A stretch of 64,000 bases of DNA, taken from positions 1,302,001-1,366,000 of the forward strand of contig OY752145.1 of assembly GCA_963573315.1 (NCBI GenBank), read 5' to 3'. The position numbers and the translations under genes are program-made. The notes below the pieces were generated by a model. The model did not search any database. It saw nothing but the letters and a program-made list of their open reading frames with translations, and had not been told where the DNA came from. Source of the stretch: Entomortierella parvispora (taxonomy: Eukaryota; Mortierellomycota; Mortierellomycetes; Mortierellales; Mortierellaceae). This document shows, in pieces, positions 9,901 through 21,477 of the stretch. Numbering within the stretch: position 1 is the first letter of the stretch; each line of letters starts with the position of its first letter.

Positions 9901-12717
9901 TTCTTGATCGTCTTGTCATAATCTTCGACTTTCCAGACCACGTCTCCTGACTTGTAACTGTCGACATAGCTTTGGATATATTCGCTGATCTTGGTCACAG
10001 TGAAAGGAGCTATCACGGCCTCTTGGAGTAGCATAGCTCCTCTCCTATTTTTACGGTCGCCAGGTTGAAAGAAGGCACGGTAATCCAAGCCCAGAAACTC
10101 GCTTCTGCAGCTGATCACCATCTTCGCGATCCATTCTCCGGAAGTGTTCAGTCGGTTGTCGTTATAGAGGTTGTTCAAGTTTTGACACTCGTCATAGCCA
10201 TCGCAGATCAGAATAAATTTGTGAGAGGATTTGAGCTCACGGATCTGGTCTTCTGTAAATCCAGAAGTTTGTAGGTGCTTGGTGACAAGATCCTTCTCCG
10301 GTTTATCAAAGGAAGGCAATGAAATAAAGAGGGGGATCCAGGTTTTGTCTGTTTCGTACACCCTCCATAGATTCCTTTCGAGCTCCAGGTTGAACGTGGA
10401 TTTTCCAGCTCCCGAATCTCCCAGAATAAGGAAAACCCTGCTATCGCCGCCACTTGCTATGAACTCGTTGACCTTTGTTGCCAGGTCAAAGAGATCATCG
10501 TTCAAAGACTGGCGTGTGGCCTTAGCCTGAGGCGAGATATACACAGGAGGGCGCCTCTCTTCATGATCCTTGAGTCGATGATACCGATACTTTCGCAGGG
10601 CTGGCTCGACCTGGGTCTTGTTTTGAACCAGATCAATTAGGGAGGTCGAATCGGGAAAAGGTATGACGGCTTTCCAAGAGAGTGGGCTCGGTCCAACCTG
10701 GATACACGCTTTATACAAGTTCTGCTTGTCCTCATTTCCGTCTGCTTTCAAGTCCTCCAGAAGGCTTTCGGCGGCAATATTCATCGACCCTGTGATGGTA
10801 ACACACAGTGATAAAAGTATCATATACGATATGTGAGACACGATCGCAAAGATCGGACCATGTCGAGATGTTCCGAACATCGTGGATGTTATATATACCT
10901 TTCGTGCCGTTTTCAGGAACATGAGATAGCCGCAAAAGAATGTCCAGGATGTATTGCTTGATGCGTGGTTTTTGGCCCCATTCTTTATCGTTCCAATAAA
11001 TCTCTCCTAGGAACGCAATTGCATCCTTCTGAGTGCTGTCGTCTTGCGCTGGGTCTTCTGCAAGGCGTTCGAGTCGTTGACAGAGACCCCATTGAAAGGC
11101 AAGATCAAGGCGACAAGGTGCATCCAAAATCAATGTCTTGAACTTTGCCAGCTCTCCATTTTGGATCAATGAATCGGCACCACGCAAGACTGCGTACCAG
11201 GCGCGCTTGTGACTGAAGGACAGTCCGCTCTTGAGAGACTCCAGTAAACCCTGGCCGCTCTCTTTCAGCTCTGTCACGCCATTGTATGCATCGACAGCGA
11301 GTCCAATGATCTGACCTGCTCCTTGGAATCCCTCTTGAATGGAGCTCAACCCGTTGATAAAATCGGCGACATTCAAGCTCTTGATCGCACTCGCTAGCCC
11401 TCCAACACCTTTGATGACGGCTCCCGATCGACGTAAAGCTGCCTGCCATGGTTCTTCGTCGTCAGGAACACACAGTAGCGCTTGGTATGCGTACGCGGCT
11501 TGATATACCATGTATGGATCCTTGTCCGACTCCAAGCGGTGCAAGTAGGAAAATAACGGTTCGTGCAATTTGACGCGGTCCAAGCCCTTGACGTTGCAGT
11601 CGACCATGGCATCGAGGACACGCGACACTGCGATAGTCGATTCGTAGATGTATTGAGGCGATTCCTGAAATGTCTCTTGGAGGCGGGTGCTTAAGAGTCC
11701 CAGAATCTTGACCAGGTCATCAGCTTCTGTGTTTCCGGAGGTCGCATTTTGAATCAAGTACGTCAACCCCTCCAAAGCATGACTGTTTTGAAGCAAAGAA
11801 TCCTTGATGACATTGACCAGCAGGAAGAGGAGAGACTGAAAGTCGCTTTTGCCAAGCACGGGAGCCAGAAACACGACCTCTGTTATGGCCATTCTGTCCT
11901 TGAGTTCATCTCGAACAAGTGCACGAACTAAGTTTGTTGCCAGAGTCCTGAGTCTGTCCTTTTCCTCCTGATTGTTTTCCGTGGCTTTCAGCCAAGCGCG
12001 TACCTTGGAATCGAAACTATCCAGAGGCAACGACGCATCTTGCAGCAGAGCAAGACAGAGAGTGAGCTGACGGGTGCTAACGAGGCGTTCGTCCTGTACT
12101 GGCATAGCACAGGTGTAAGCGGATGGTGGACAATCCTTTGCGAAAATGGTTGGGATAACAGTATTTTTGTTGCGAGTCGAGTCGGAAGTTGACGATGGAG
12201 TTGAGATGGAGATGACCAAAGTGGAGGAAGTCAAGGAAGATAGGGTTTTGTCAGCGTTTACAGGCGGAGCTGGCGTTTTATGATCGGTAACCCTGCTAAT
12301 AGAAATAGAAAGAGTCGTTAAAAGATCGCTCTTGTCCCATACAACCGTCCCGGTCAAATGATACCAGCGACTATGGTCGTACCTTAATTCGTCTGCTTTC
12401 TTATAGCTGAGTTGCGCTTCATCAACATCGGCGAGCCCCAACCTTTCGAGAAGTTTGCCATGTTCGCGATAGACGGCAGCGATCTGGTCATGATCCTTGA
12501 AGCTCTTTGAGATGACTATCCTCTCCAACATCTTTTTGGCCTTGTCACAATACTTCTGGGCTTGTCGTCGGTCATCAGTACTGCGTGCACTCTGGAGATG
12601 AGTGTTTGCCTGTCCAAGGGCTTCTTTGGAAGATGGGGTTTGTTTATACCAGGGCGGCATGAAATAATAGTTTCCTATAAGGATTGATAGAGGAAAAGAG
12701 GTCAGTGCAATGAACAC
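6924..12717 (-). CDS. NACHT / pentapeptide / WD40 NLR-like protein
   Basis: Exons on the minus strand: 12717-12383, 12292-10899 and 10789-6924, giving 1864 residues. The first intron (90 nt) is a multiple of three, so reading through it leaves the frame open; the second is 109 nt. Order of parts: short helical TPR-like start (about 20-110), a helical arm-like region (about 170-570) with a Gly-rich stretch, NACHT NTPase from about 695 (Walker A GDSGAGKST, residues 700-708; Walker B FILICDGYDE), pentapeptide repeats of the ADLRNTTL type (about 1150-1200), then at least 12 regular 42-residue WD40 units of the form SVAYSPSGHQIASGS.D.TVRLWD. Known fungal STAND proteins of this layout act as recognition switches in non-self or immune-like responses; that role here is inference. 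Met at 12717 or 12660 may be the start. Confidence 0.85.
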
Positions 12718-12944
12718 GATGAGCTATCGTGAGAAGCGAAGACGAGCCGAATAAAGAGTAGTGCGCTGTACTTGAGGAGGAAGAGGAAGAGGTGGAGAGA
12801 ACGAAGATAGGTGGGAGAGAGAGAGAGAGAGAAAGAGAGATAGAGAACCACAAAAAAGTGAAATAACAGTTGAGCACCTCGCCCTCAACGTTTCTTCGCC
12901 ACAAATTGGTTAATTGGTTACACTAGGTCCCACCGCTTTTGTTT

Positions 12945-13200
12945 TTTAGCAAGGGAGAGACGACTCTCGATTGTGGTTTTCTGACGCGACACCAATGCTT
13001 ACTTGGAATTGCCTCGACCGTCAATATGAACTTGGTGCCAGGCGGTGTGAATAACAGCCTGGACGTGGTCCTCAGGGCAGAGAGGGCAGATGCTGGCATT
13101 GCGCTTGACACTTACTTTCCATCCAAGGACGGATCGGCGCTGGCAATCAATAGCATAGATCTATCCTCCAAGACACTGAGTTGCTACTATAAGTTCTCAA
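12945..13200 (+). pseudogene. DUF3712-like gene fragment C
   Basis: It starts like the fragments near 4490 and 6530 (GACTCTCGATTGTGGTTTTC) and codes TPMLTWNCLDR-type shifted sequence, then GGVNNSLDVVLRAE, DTYFPSKDGSALAI and a diverged end. It lacks the N-terminal half and a start. It lies between the promoter of the intact NACHT-WD40 gene and RRM gene B, mirroring fragment A next to RRM gene A. Confidence 0.7.
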
Positions 13201-13344
13201 TATGATAGCACGAATCTCCAGACGTGAAGAAGGGGACATCACGACACGACACGGCATGATGTGCCACGGCCCACGCGTCCCAGGCCACGCTGCAGCAAAG
13301 GCGCCTTTTTGCAATACCACGGCAGAGCGCAGCGGGGCAAAAGT

Positions 13345-13351
13345 ATAAATG
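13345..13351 (+). promoter_or_regulatory. TATA box of RRM gene B
   Basis: TATAAAT sits 82 bp upstream of the split start codon at 13427, with the same surroundings as the TATA box of RRM gene A. Confidence 0.55.
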
Positions 13352-13426
13352 TTATCTTTTCTTCTGCAGTCTTCTTTTCTCCCTTATCCCCCACTCATCC
13401 CTTTCACACCCACCCTACCTTTTATC

Positions 13427-14893
13427 ATGTAAGTCTTTGGGATGTGCATCTTGCACTTCCCTCTTTATACTCCTCTTTGTGTCTTCTATCTGTCCCTATC
13501 CCTATCCCCTCTCTCTTTTCTATTGTGCGGTTACTTTTGTCCCTGTCCCTGTGACCTCTTTGACACCCCTGCGAGTTTGTTGTGATGAGATTGCTTGCCA
13601 GGAAAGAAGATGAAGAGTGCGAGATCTGAAGATGAGGACAAAAAAAAAAAAAGAAAGTGCCCGATAAGAAGTGCCCGATAAGAAGTGCCCACCGTTCCTT
13701 GTTATCTAAATAAAAAGAACAAAACCAGTCTTGCACCGTCAAAAAGTCAAACTACAGCTGTTCTCGATTATTTCAGATCCTTTTCTTTAATACCCTTGTG
13801 CGAGAAGGAGGAGGAGCTTAGAAGGAAGAAGGGAAGAAGAAGGACTGGAGGAGGAGTAAGGATCGTGATGACGCTACTGTTGCCAGTGTTCCTCTTGTCC
13901 TCTAGGCTATTTGGTTGGGCGAGACCTTTGTCACCCTTTTGCCGTCCAATCGCTGGCCAAAAGGAGCACGAGCGCTTTTTCTTGGTCCTCTTTCTTGCCC
14001 CACCTTGCCGGCGTGAGAGAGTGAGAGAGAAGAAAGGATGGGAGAGCTCTCCAGCCCGTCTGTGTTCATGTCCCCACTGCTTTTTCTCTTTTGTGGTCTG
14101 GAGCTAAGATTTCATGGGATCCCATATTTTTTTCTTTTGTTTAACACCCACCCTCTCCTTGGCTCGTGTCGCCATCGACGCTTGATTTGCAGCCATTCGT
14201 CCTCACCCCTATCTTTTTCATTGGATGTGGGTCCTGCACAGTTCCGCACAGCTGCCCCCTGTTTTTTTTTGCCCTCCTTTTGTGCTGTCCCCTCTAACCG
14301 TGACGACTCTTTCTCCACGCTTTAGGTCCAGCAAGTTGTTTATCGGAGGTCTCTCCTGGAACACCACCGACGATTCCCTTCGTGAGGGCTTTTCCCAGTA
14401 CGGCCAGGTCCTCGATGCCATCGTCATCAGGGATCGCGATACCGGTATGTGGTGTCTGAGAGGTTGATGAACCTCCCTTTTTCTCATCTTGTGCACTGTT
14501 CTATGGGCACGTGACCTGAGCCTTTTTTTTTTTTTCCTTTCTGCAGGTCGCTCCCGCGGCTTCGGCTTCGTCACCTACGCCGATGATGCTTCCTCCAGCA
14601 GTGCCATCTCGGCCTTGCACGACCAGGAGTTCGAGGGTCGCCAGATCAAGGTCGACCGTGCCTCCGAGCGCGCTCCCGGCTCTGCCCCCCGCGGTGGATT
14701 CCGTGGTGGTTACAACAGCGCCCCTCGTCAGGCTGGTGGTAAGAACTTTTTTTTTCCGTTCCTTGATGCACACACGAGCTTTCTCATACTGTAGTACTTA
14801 TTCAATCGTATTTTCTCTCACTCATTAGGCTATGGCGGTTACGGCGGCCAGGGTCAGTCCGGTCGCTCCGATGGTGACTGGGGTCGCCAGTAA
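13427..14893 (+). CDS. Glycine-rich single-RRM RNA-binding protein B
   Basis: Exons 13427-13428, 14326-14444, 14547-14738 and 14829-14893 give 125 residues. The 897-nt first intron splits the initiator codon as AT then G (TTATCAT before gtaagt; tttag then GTCCAGCAAG). The RRM (about 3-80) has RNP2 LFIGGL and RNP1 RGFGFVTY intact. A short RGG/GYGG tail follows ([21 protein letters not shown]). Plant GRP7- and animal CIRBP-like relatives are stress-responsive mRNA-binding proteins; that role is family knowledge only. Intron 1 has long pyrimidine tracts. The gene is the intact partner of the tail-less copy at 4766-6060. Confidence 0.85.
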
Positions 14894-15766
14894 AGATGTT
14901 TCGTTTTTGTCAATTGCAACTCTGGCGTCGTGAGTCTCTCTCTCTCTTTTCCTTTCCGTCTTTTTCTCTCGGGAACAATGGAGTCTTTGTTAAGCCAAGG
15001 ATAAAGCTGTTTCTTGGATTCAAGGACTGGGACGAGGAGGGTTTGTCCTGCCCCACGTATCGTCGATTCCTATTTCAAAATTCGTTCTCTTTCTTCCACA
15101 ACCCAAAAAAAAAAATCACTACCAACTTTTGTTCTCAAGTTTTCTAAAAACAATTCTTTCAAGGCAGATCCAAACCACAAACCTCCCCTGTATTTGTACC
15201 TCTTTTTTTCGCTCAGCTTCTTCGCTACTGTTCCCCCCATGTATCTCTCAAGTGTGCTCCCTCTTCGTTTGGGTGAGGAAAGAGAAGGGTTGGACCACGT
15301 CAAACATGGTTCACCTTCTTTTCCTTCGTTCCCCCTTACACCTTGTATATAATCAAAATCGTGTTCCTCCTCCACTATTCTGAGAAGAATCAAGTGAAAA
15401 AAAATCCCAGAAAGAAAAAAATAAAAATCTTTTGTAAGAAATAACAACACCCTTTTGAAAAAAAGAAGGCATGTTCAATGAAGTTGTCGTAAAGAGCCAA
15501 AGCTGCTGAATCCTTGAGATCTCTCCTTGCCCGAGATGTGCCAATCCTTGAGTCACTCTTTGGTTCTACATCTCTAGTCATTTAGAAACTTGAAATAACC
15601 AGGAACCAGCCCCGGACAGACCGTTTTATTAATCAATTGCATATTTTTTTTTTCAAGGAAAGTGAAGAAGAGTTTTCGTAAATAGTAGAAAGGTATCAAT
15701 CAAAGAGAAGAAGGATGACAAACGAGAGAAGAAAAAAAGGATAGCAGGCGGCAAAGTGACAACTGC
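14894..15766. other. Convergent intergenic region
   Basis: About 870 bp between the RRM B stop and the stop of the Gln-rich gene. It should hold both 3-prime UTRs. It is AT-rich with A/T homopolymers. No coding signal recognised. Confidence 0.5.
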
Positions 15767-16684
15767 TCATGCTGCCACAGCACCGAAAAGGCAGCAAAAG
15801 CACAAACAGGGGCAGAACTCGGCCACGTCTTTAAAACAGGAGCAGCATTCAGATTTTTCTTCTTCCTGCTGCATTTGACGTCTTCTTTCCTGTTGACGTC
15901 TCTGGATCTCTTGTTGTTTTCGATTTCTGTTTGTGTAGTAACCACTGTTCTCGTACAATGCTACTTCAGGATCCTCAGCTGCCGAATGTTGGTGATGGTT
16001 CGTTCGTGTGGTCGAATAGCTAGGGGGAGGAGGAGTAATTGGTGAAGCAGCAGCTCGTTCCACGTAAGGTGGAAGGGGTGAGCTTGGGGAAGGTGGGTAT
16101 TGATAGTGTTGCTGTTGTTGCAGTTGCTGATGTTTTGTTTGTTGGAACGAAGGCGATGTTGGAGAATACATTTGCATTGGGGCCGTCGATTGGTATCCTC
16201 CTCCGTAGTTATTATTGCTGTACAGTTCGGGTTGACTTTGTGAGGAATACATTTGAGGATGGGGTTGAGGTTGTCGTTGCTGGTGTGTTCGTTGTTGCTG
16301 AGAATGGTTGGATCCTGTGTGGTAGGTGTTGTGTCTCCGGGCCTGTCCCGGAATAGGGCCACTTTGGCCTTGTCTGGGCTGTCCTTGTGCACGTCTAGGC
16401 GATTGAGTGTGATGTTGGGTTTGATGCCTCGGGAGGCGTCCCCCTCCCCCTCCGCCGCTGCCTTGGTTGTATTGGCTAGAAGGCAATTGAATGGGAGCTG
16501 AGCGCATGGTCCTTGAAGACGATTGCTGTTGCTGCTGAGGGGGATATCCATGACCATGAGTTGATCGAGACGTTGTTGGGGTCGCTGGAGGTGGGTAGTC
16601 GGTCATGATGGGGGTGTTGTCCTCCTCATATTGCCGGCTATCCAGCGGGTTGAGGGAGATGCGTTTGTTGCTCTTGGAGAACAT
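15767..16684 (-). CDS. Gln/His/Pro-rich protein with Cys-rich C-terminal tail
   Basis: A single exon of 305 residues. The N-terminal 250 residues are low-complexity Gln, Ser, Pro and His (PPQQQQQSSSR, QLQQQQHYQYPP). A charged Gln/Arg-rich helix (RKQQEIQRRQQERRRQ) follows. The last 26 residues have nine cysteines in a hydrophobic setting (CCSCFKDV, CPCLCFCCLFG). This tail resembles the cysteine-rich transmembrane (CYSTM-like) or palmitoylated tails of small stress-related membrane proteins; that comparison is from memory. I would expect membrane attachment through the tail and an unfolded cytosolic body. No enzyme motif. The start is the first Met, in good codon context. Confidence 0.7.
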   Translation of the reverse strand: MFSKSNKRISLNPLDSRQYEEDNTPIMTDYPPPATPTTSRSTHGHGYPPQQQQQSSSRTMRSAPIQLPSSQYNQGSGGGGGGRLPRHQTQHHTQSPRRAQGQPRQGQSGPIPGQARRHNTYHTGSNHSQQQRTHQQRQPQPHPQMYSSQSQPELYSNNNYGGGYQSTAPMQMYSPTSPSFQQTKHQQLQQQQHYQYPPSPSSPLPPYVERAAASPITPPPPSYSTTRTNHHQHSAAEDPEVALYENSGYYTNRNRKQQEIQRRQQERRRQMQQEEEKSECCSCFKDVAEFCPCLCFCCLFGAVAA

Positions 16685-18050
16685 TGGGCAGAAGGGAGTC
16701 GGATCAAGGTATGGGGTTTTGTGTGGGTGTTGACGTGCTGGCTACAACAAGACGTCCACGGAAACCATCGACAGCTGCACAACAGAGGTAAAGAGAGGAG
16801 GAAAGAGGAGATAAAAAAAGGGAGGGAAAATAAATACAATAAAAAGGTGAGACTGAGAACGAGAGGTGGTTCCTCTCACCCGAAACTAAATGCGGAGAGG
16901 AATGTGATGAATGAGGAGAGAGGGAGAGGGAAGGAGGGAGAGAGGATGTGAGCGGAGGACAAATGACGAGCAGCTATCGTGAAGAATTGATGGATGGCGA
17001 GATGGACAGGATGCCAGAAGAGAAGAAAAGGAAGAGGAGATGGATGCAGAAAGAGATTCAAGAGAGTGCATCCTCCTTGTCCAGGCACATCCCACCCTCA
17101 AACAGATTCCCCTCTCGCGTGTACGTTTGTATCGTGCCTGACCCTCCTCCTGCCCAGTCTCTCTCCCTCTCTCTCTCCCTCTCTCTGTCGGGCAGGGTGG
17201 TTCTGCTCCTGCTGTCTGCGTTGTTTGGTTTGGTGTCTGTGCCTGGGTGGTCCCTGAAGAACAGAGTTGCCGCCCGGGGTAAAAATAGCTGGTCTGGCCG
17301 TTGGTGCCCTCTTTATTATTGCATTCCCTTCCTTCTTTCCCTGGGCACAAAATTAATGGCCGGCAAATTGCGAACAAGACGCCGCCCTGCTGTTCACTCG
17401 TCGCAGTCCGCGTCCACCTTTGCGCTCTTCTCGCTCATCTCTGTTTCTCCTCCCCCCTCCTTCCCCCCCCCTCTCCTTCTCTTCTTCTGCTGTTCCAAGG
17501 AATGTCGCATGTCTCAATTGCCCAGAGGATCGCTCTAAAAGACCATCTGGTCTTCAGCCTAGTCTCCAAGCACGCCCGTTCCTGTGTACGTCTTGTGTAC
17601 GTCCTGCGAGTGGCCAGAACTTGGGCCTCATATAGTAAGTACATGAAGTCTATCTCACAATATGCTTTGCTAAACCAAAAGGTGTTTGTACGCATTCTGT
17701 ACCTTTTTACACGCTAAAAAGCACTGTCTCTTGCAATAGCTGGGCTCTCTTGGTTTCTCCTAACTCCCACAAACCCTCTCTTGTCTGTGGCCAAAGTCCT
17801 CCCCCTCCACGACAGGCAAGGACGAAATAAAATCAAAAGACGCGGGACCTCTTCACAGGGGCCTTACCAAATAATATGAGCCCGAGAAAAGGAAGAGGAG
17901 TACAGCAGACTATGTAACGGCGGATGCATGCAGATATTCAAGATCTCCATCTCGTCCATCCATTCCCTTTATCACAAGATCAAACGACACTCGTAGCTCT
18001 GTTTCGAGGATGACAGACGCCTAAAGTTTATTTTCTATGGTTTTTTTTTC
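16685..18050. other. Intergenic, no gene recognised
   Basis: About 1.37 kb upstream of the Gln-rich gene and downstream of the kelch gene. It has purine-rich and CT-repeat tracts (TCTCTCCCTC around 17159-17190). Several open frames exist but show only low-complexity translations and no conserved motif. Confidence 0.45.
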
Positions 18051-20872
18051 TCAGAGGAATCCGTCGCCTGCAAAAGGTGCCGGGGGCGGTGGCAAAGACA
18101 GTGCAGAGGTCTCCAGATGAGAGGACATCAAAAGCGTTCCATCCTCAACGCCATTCCACTCTCCCTGGATCGATTCCTCGCCCACTTCAATCTCTCTCAA
18201 AGGTTTTGAAGGAATGGTAGACGATCGAGCGGACAATGGTGTTGTTGTGGTGACTGCAACTGTGGACGAGGATGGTTCTGGCGCGTCCTTCAAAGTCGTC
18301 GTAGAGTCTAGAATAGTAAAGTCGCCACTGGTATCATGCAAATCGACCTCTTGCTCCGGCATCTCCTGTTTTCCTGGACGATGCAGCCTATTCCTCTTCC
18401 CACTCTTGCTATTGTCGGTCTCTTCTGCTTCAATCCTCTGTAAAATAGAGTACATAGTTCCAGACCTATCCAATTCTGGATGCTCCCGAATCTTGTTCTG
18501 TCGGCGTATATCGTAGTATTTGCTGTGTTGAAGCGTCCGGTTGTAAAATCCCTGTTGGATATCCGCCAGATCCTGAGGCAGTCGATCTCCTTTCGAGAAT
18601 TGGGCAAAAGACGAGGTGAATTTTTCATCTTGCTGTCCACTGTCCGAAGTATGGTTAAGATAGTGAGGGCGTTGATGTTGTGGCGGTAGAGAATAAAGAG
18701 TACTTCCGGCCACACCACTTGAGTTCGAGCCGGCACTTGCGCTAGTATTGGTGCTGATGCTGCTGTGATATCCAGAGTGAAGGGTCGAGTCATTTGTCGT
18801 CAGCGTAGCCAATGTCGATAGCGTTGCTGCAGGTGAATCGGGCGGAGCATAGGGTATAATCAAAAAGGAATCCTTGTCCCTTGACTTTGGGGGTGCGGGA
18901 TACGGTGCAGCTCCGAGCAAGGCTGATATATTTGCCGGCCGCGACGCTATGACTGGCGGTGGCGGAGGAAATGATACGTCTGTGGAGGAACTTGTCCTTG
19001 TCCCGCTCCCAATGTTTTCCATGGTCAACATCCTGTCCTCTTCAGACGGTGTCGTTAATTGGTCGCTCAATTGCGAGTGCGAAGGCCACCAAGAAAGTTG
19101 ATAAAACCTGTTCACGCGAGCGTTCCCCATTTTACTGCCCTTAGGTGGTGGTTTCTCTCGTTTATATCTCCTAGCCAGATACCACCGTATGGAAAAGAAG
19201 AGCGCCACGGAGAACAAGAGGAGGCTTCCCACCACAATTCCATATATTGCTCCGGAGGATAATTGTCCAGAGCTGTTGGTTGATGCCGCACTGTTTGGTG
19301 TAAAGGTTTGAGTCCATGTCCATGATGTGGTATTGATAACTGCAAGTTGGGGGTCAGAGAACTGCCTTGGTCCTGTCAGACCACCATCGAATCCTAGCCA
19401 ATGCATTACAAGGGAATGAGGTCAGTTATCTTTGTAATGACTTTGTGAGGCTGAAAGACCAACCATAATACTTTTGAACCACAGTCAATACCTCCAACTA
19501 GGATCAGCTGATCTTTTGTGCCCATCTGACATGCGGCACCAGCTCGGCCTGGGATCGGCATGTTCACGACCGCAACTGTTGTCCAGATCCAGGTTTGGGG
19601 ATCCAGCAGCCAGGCGTCATTTAGACTCCCGGTCATGGAGGCACCACCATACATGAAGACTTTGCCAGAAGGCAGCAGCACCACACAGGGAGCTATCCGA
19701 GACTGGGGCGTTAGGGGAGCGCCTGTCATGGTCACTGCGCTGATTGGTACCATTGCGGGTGAAGTTGTTCCCGCGGTTACCATAGAGTTGATCAGATATC
19801 CATGGTCAAATTCTTGACAGAAAGTGACATTTCCGCCTGAGGGGTTGATCCCATTACATCCGCCCATGATCAACGTTGCTTTAGCGGTCGGAAGATACAC
19901 CATGACAGGCTGAACCAGACTCAAGGGCTGCGGTGCTGAAAACGTGGGCGATGGCGGGACTGCGGGGGTGCTGATAACTGCGGACCAGGTCCAGGTGCTC
20001 AAGTCCGATCGCGTGTCCAAAATGTCCAATTCTGTAGAGATCGAAAACAGACCTAGAGTAGGCGCAGCAGCGCTGGGTGTTGTTGTAGAGTTGGCCGTCA
20101 GAGAAAAAGCAAGTCCTCCGAGGAGAACCATTTGACCTGTGCTGGTGTCCAGCGCAAGTCCAACGGCCGATCTGCCCGTTCCTGGGAAAGCACTGGAAAC
20201 CGCAGTCGGTGGAAGATACGACCATGTGTCCGAAGCGATCTCGTATACAACCACTAATTGACCGACCTGACTGCTCACGCCAGCCAAAACCAAGTACTTT
20301 TGGTCGGAGGTAGCGGCCACTGAATTGGCCTCTGGCACCATGTATCCGCTTGACAGTTTCTTCCAAGGGACAGTTTTCATGGTGAAAGGGACATTGAGTG
20401 GGATGGCAAGGGTGTCATCCGAAGTAGAGGTGGTGGCGGAAGAGAGAGAGGGGGAAACCGAGAGAGTTCCGGCCACCACGTAGAGCATATTCCCTGCAAC
20501 GATTGATCCGGCGTTGTACCGGGGAGTGAAGAGTGGGGGCTCACTGTGGACAACTTGAGCCGTGAGGAGGAGAAAGGAAAACAAAGAGGGGGCACGTATG
20601 GGGCGAAGGAGTCTCTGACGTGATCGGCGGACAATAGACTGCAGCTGTCGTGACCTCTTGCATTGAGGGCAACAGGTACAGCGCAGACTGCTACCTGATT
20701 TTATAGGGAGGGAAGAATAGCTGAGGGAGGATGGAGAGGGAGTGGAGGAGAAAGAAGAAGCGGGAGATACGAAGGAAGAAAAGGGCTGACGAGCAGAGGT
20801 GGGTCGACGTTTCCTGTGGACGATCATCGCGGACGACGCGTGTGACAAGGTTTTGCAAGGGAGTGAATGCAA
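18051..20872 (-). CDS. Membrane-anchored kelch / galactose-oxidase-like beta-propeller protein
   Basis: Exons 20872-19492 and 19393-18051, joined through a 98-nt intron at LVGG, give up to 907 residues. A hydrophobic segment (SLFSFLLLTAQVVHS) near residue 100 looks like a signal or anchor and is followed by kelch-type repeats with Gly-Gly pairs (VVAGTLS, VLLGGLAF, IMGGCNG, FMYGGAS, ILVGGFDGG). A Ser-rich stalk leads to a strong transmembrane helix (IYGIVVGSLLLFSVALFFSI, about 507-526) with a basic stop-transfer (RRYKREK), then about 380 residues of low-complexity cytoplasmic tail. Expected topology: propeller outside, tail inside. The true start is uncertain. No Met lies closer to the signal segment, and a TATAAAA on this strand near 20700 falls inside the predicted N-terminus, so an extra 5-prime exon is possible. 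Confidence 0.7.
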
Positions 20873-21477
20873 CGAGAGAGGAATGAGCTGGAGCGATGAG
20901 GGATGGGGCGCTGTGGCATGAGCGAGAGAAGAAAAGATCAGAGAAGTGGGCGGGTACAGTGGGTCGGCAAGGGGAGACGAAGGATGGAGAGAGAGGGGAA
21001 GGGAAAGGAAGGGAAGGCAAGGGATGGAAAGAAAGAAAGGAAAACAATAATAACTTATAAAGAAAGACCCTTTACCCGTCCATCCTCCACAATTCTTATT
21101 TTAGACGCAGGAGCAACAGGCGTCCAAGGCAAGTTTCTTGACCAGAGTCCAGTATTTCTTCCTTGCCATTCGGCCCTTCTCCCAAGGTGCTGCAGCCCGA
21201 TAGACAGGGGTCTGCTCGTTAGTGCGGGAAGTCTTCTCACACATACTGACCCTGGATATTTGAATATCCAGAGCCAAGACACAGCCCCACTCAGCCACGC
21301 TCGATTCGGCAAGAGGACGGACGGACCCTAATTGCAACGTTAGCTCAAGGCCACCGCTTCGCCACAGCCCATGCAGGCTCCGAGGAATGATCGATTTTGG
21401 TGTCTTTGCTTGTTTTTTATTGTCGTCCGTGCAGAACTGTCTCCTAACCGCTAACCTTGCCCTCCAACCGAAATGTG
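20873..21477. other. Intergenic, kelch gene promoter and RCE1 3-prime end
   Basis: About 600 bp. A purine-rich tract (20990-21045) on the plus strand is a pyrimidine tract upstream of the kelch gene. No coding signal recognised. Confidence 0.45.

Noticed and set aside
10732-12717. Treating the 661- and 1332-codon minus frames as two separate genes
   Set aside because: They overlap only in intron sequence. A GT-AG intron (10790-10898) joins them in phase (TKG to SMNIAAES), and the upstream frame has no terminal domain of its own.
16886-17377. 163-codon minus frame and overlapping plus frame at 16.9-17.7 kb
   Set aside because: Low-complexity Ser/Pro/Leu translations from CT-rich DNA, with no domain and no splice-supported partner exons.
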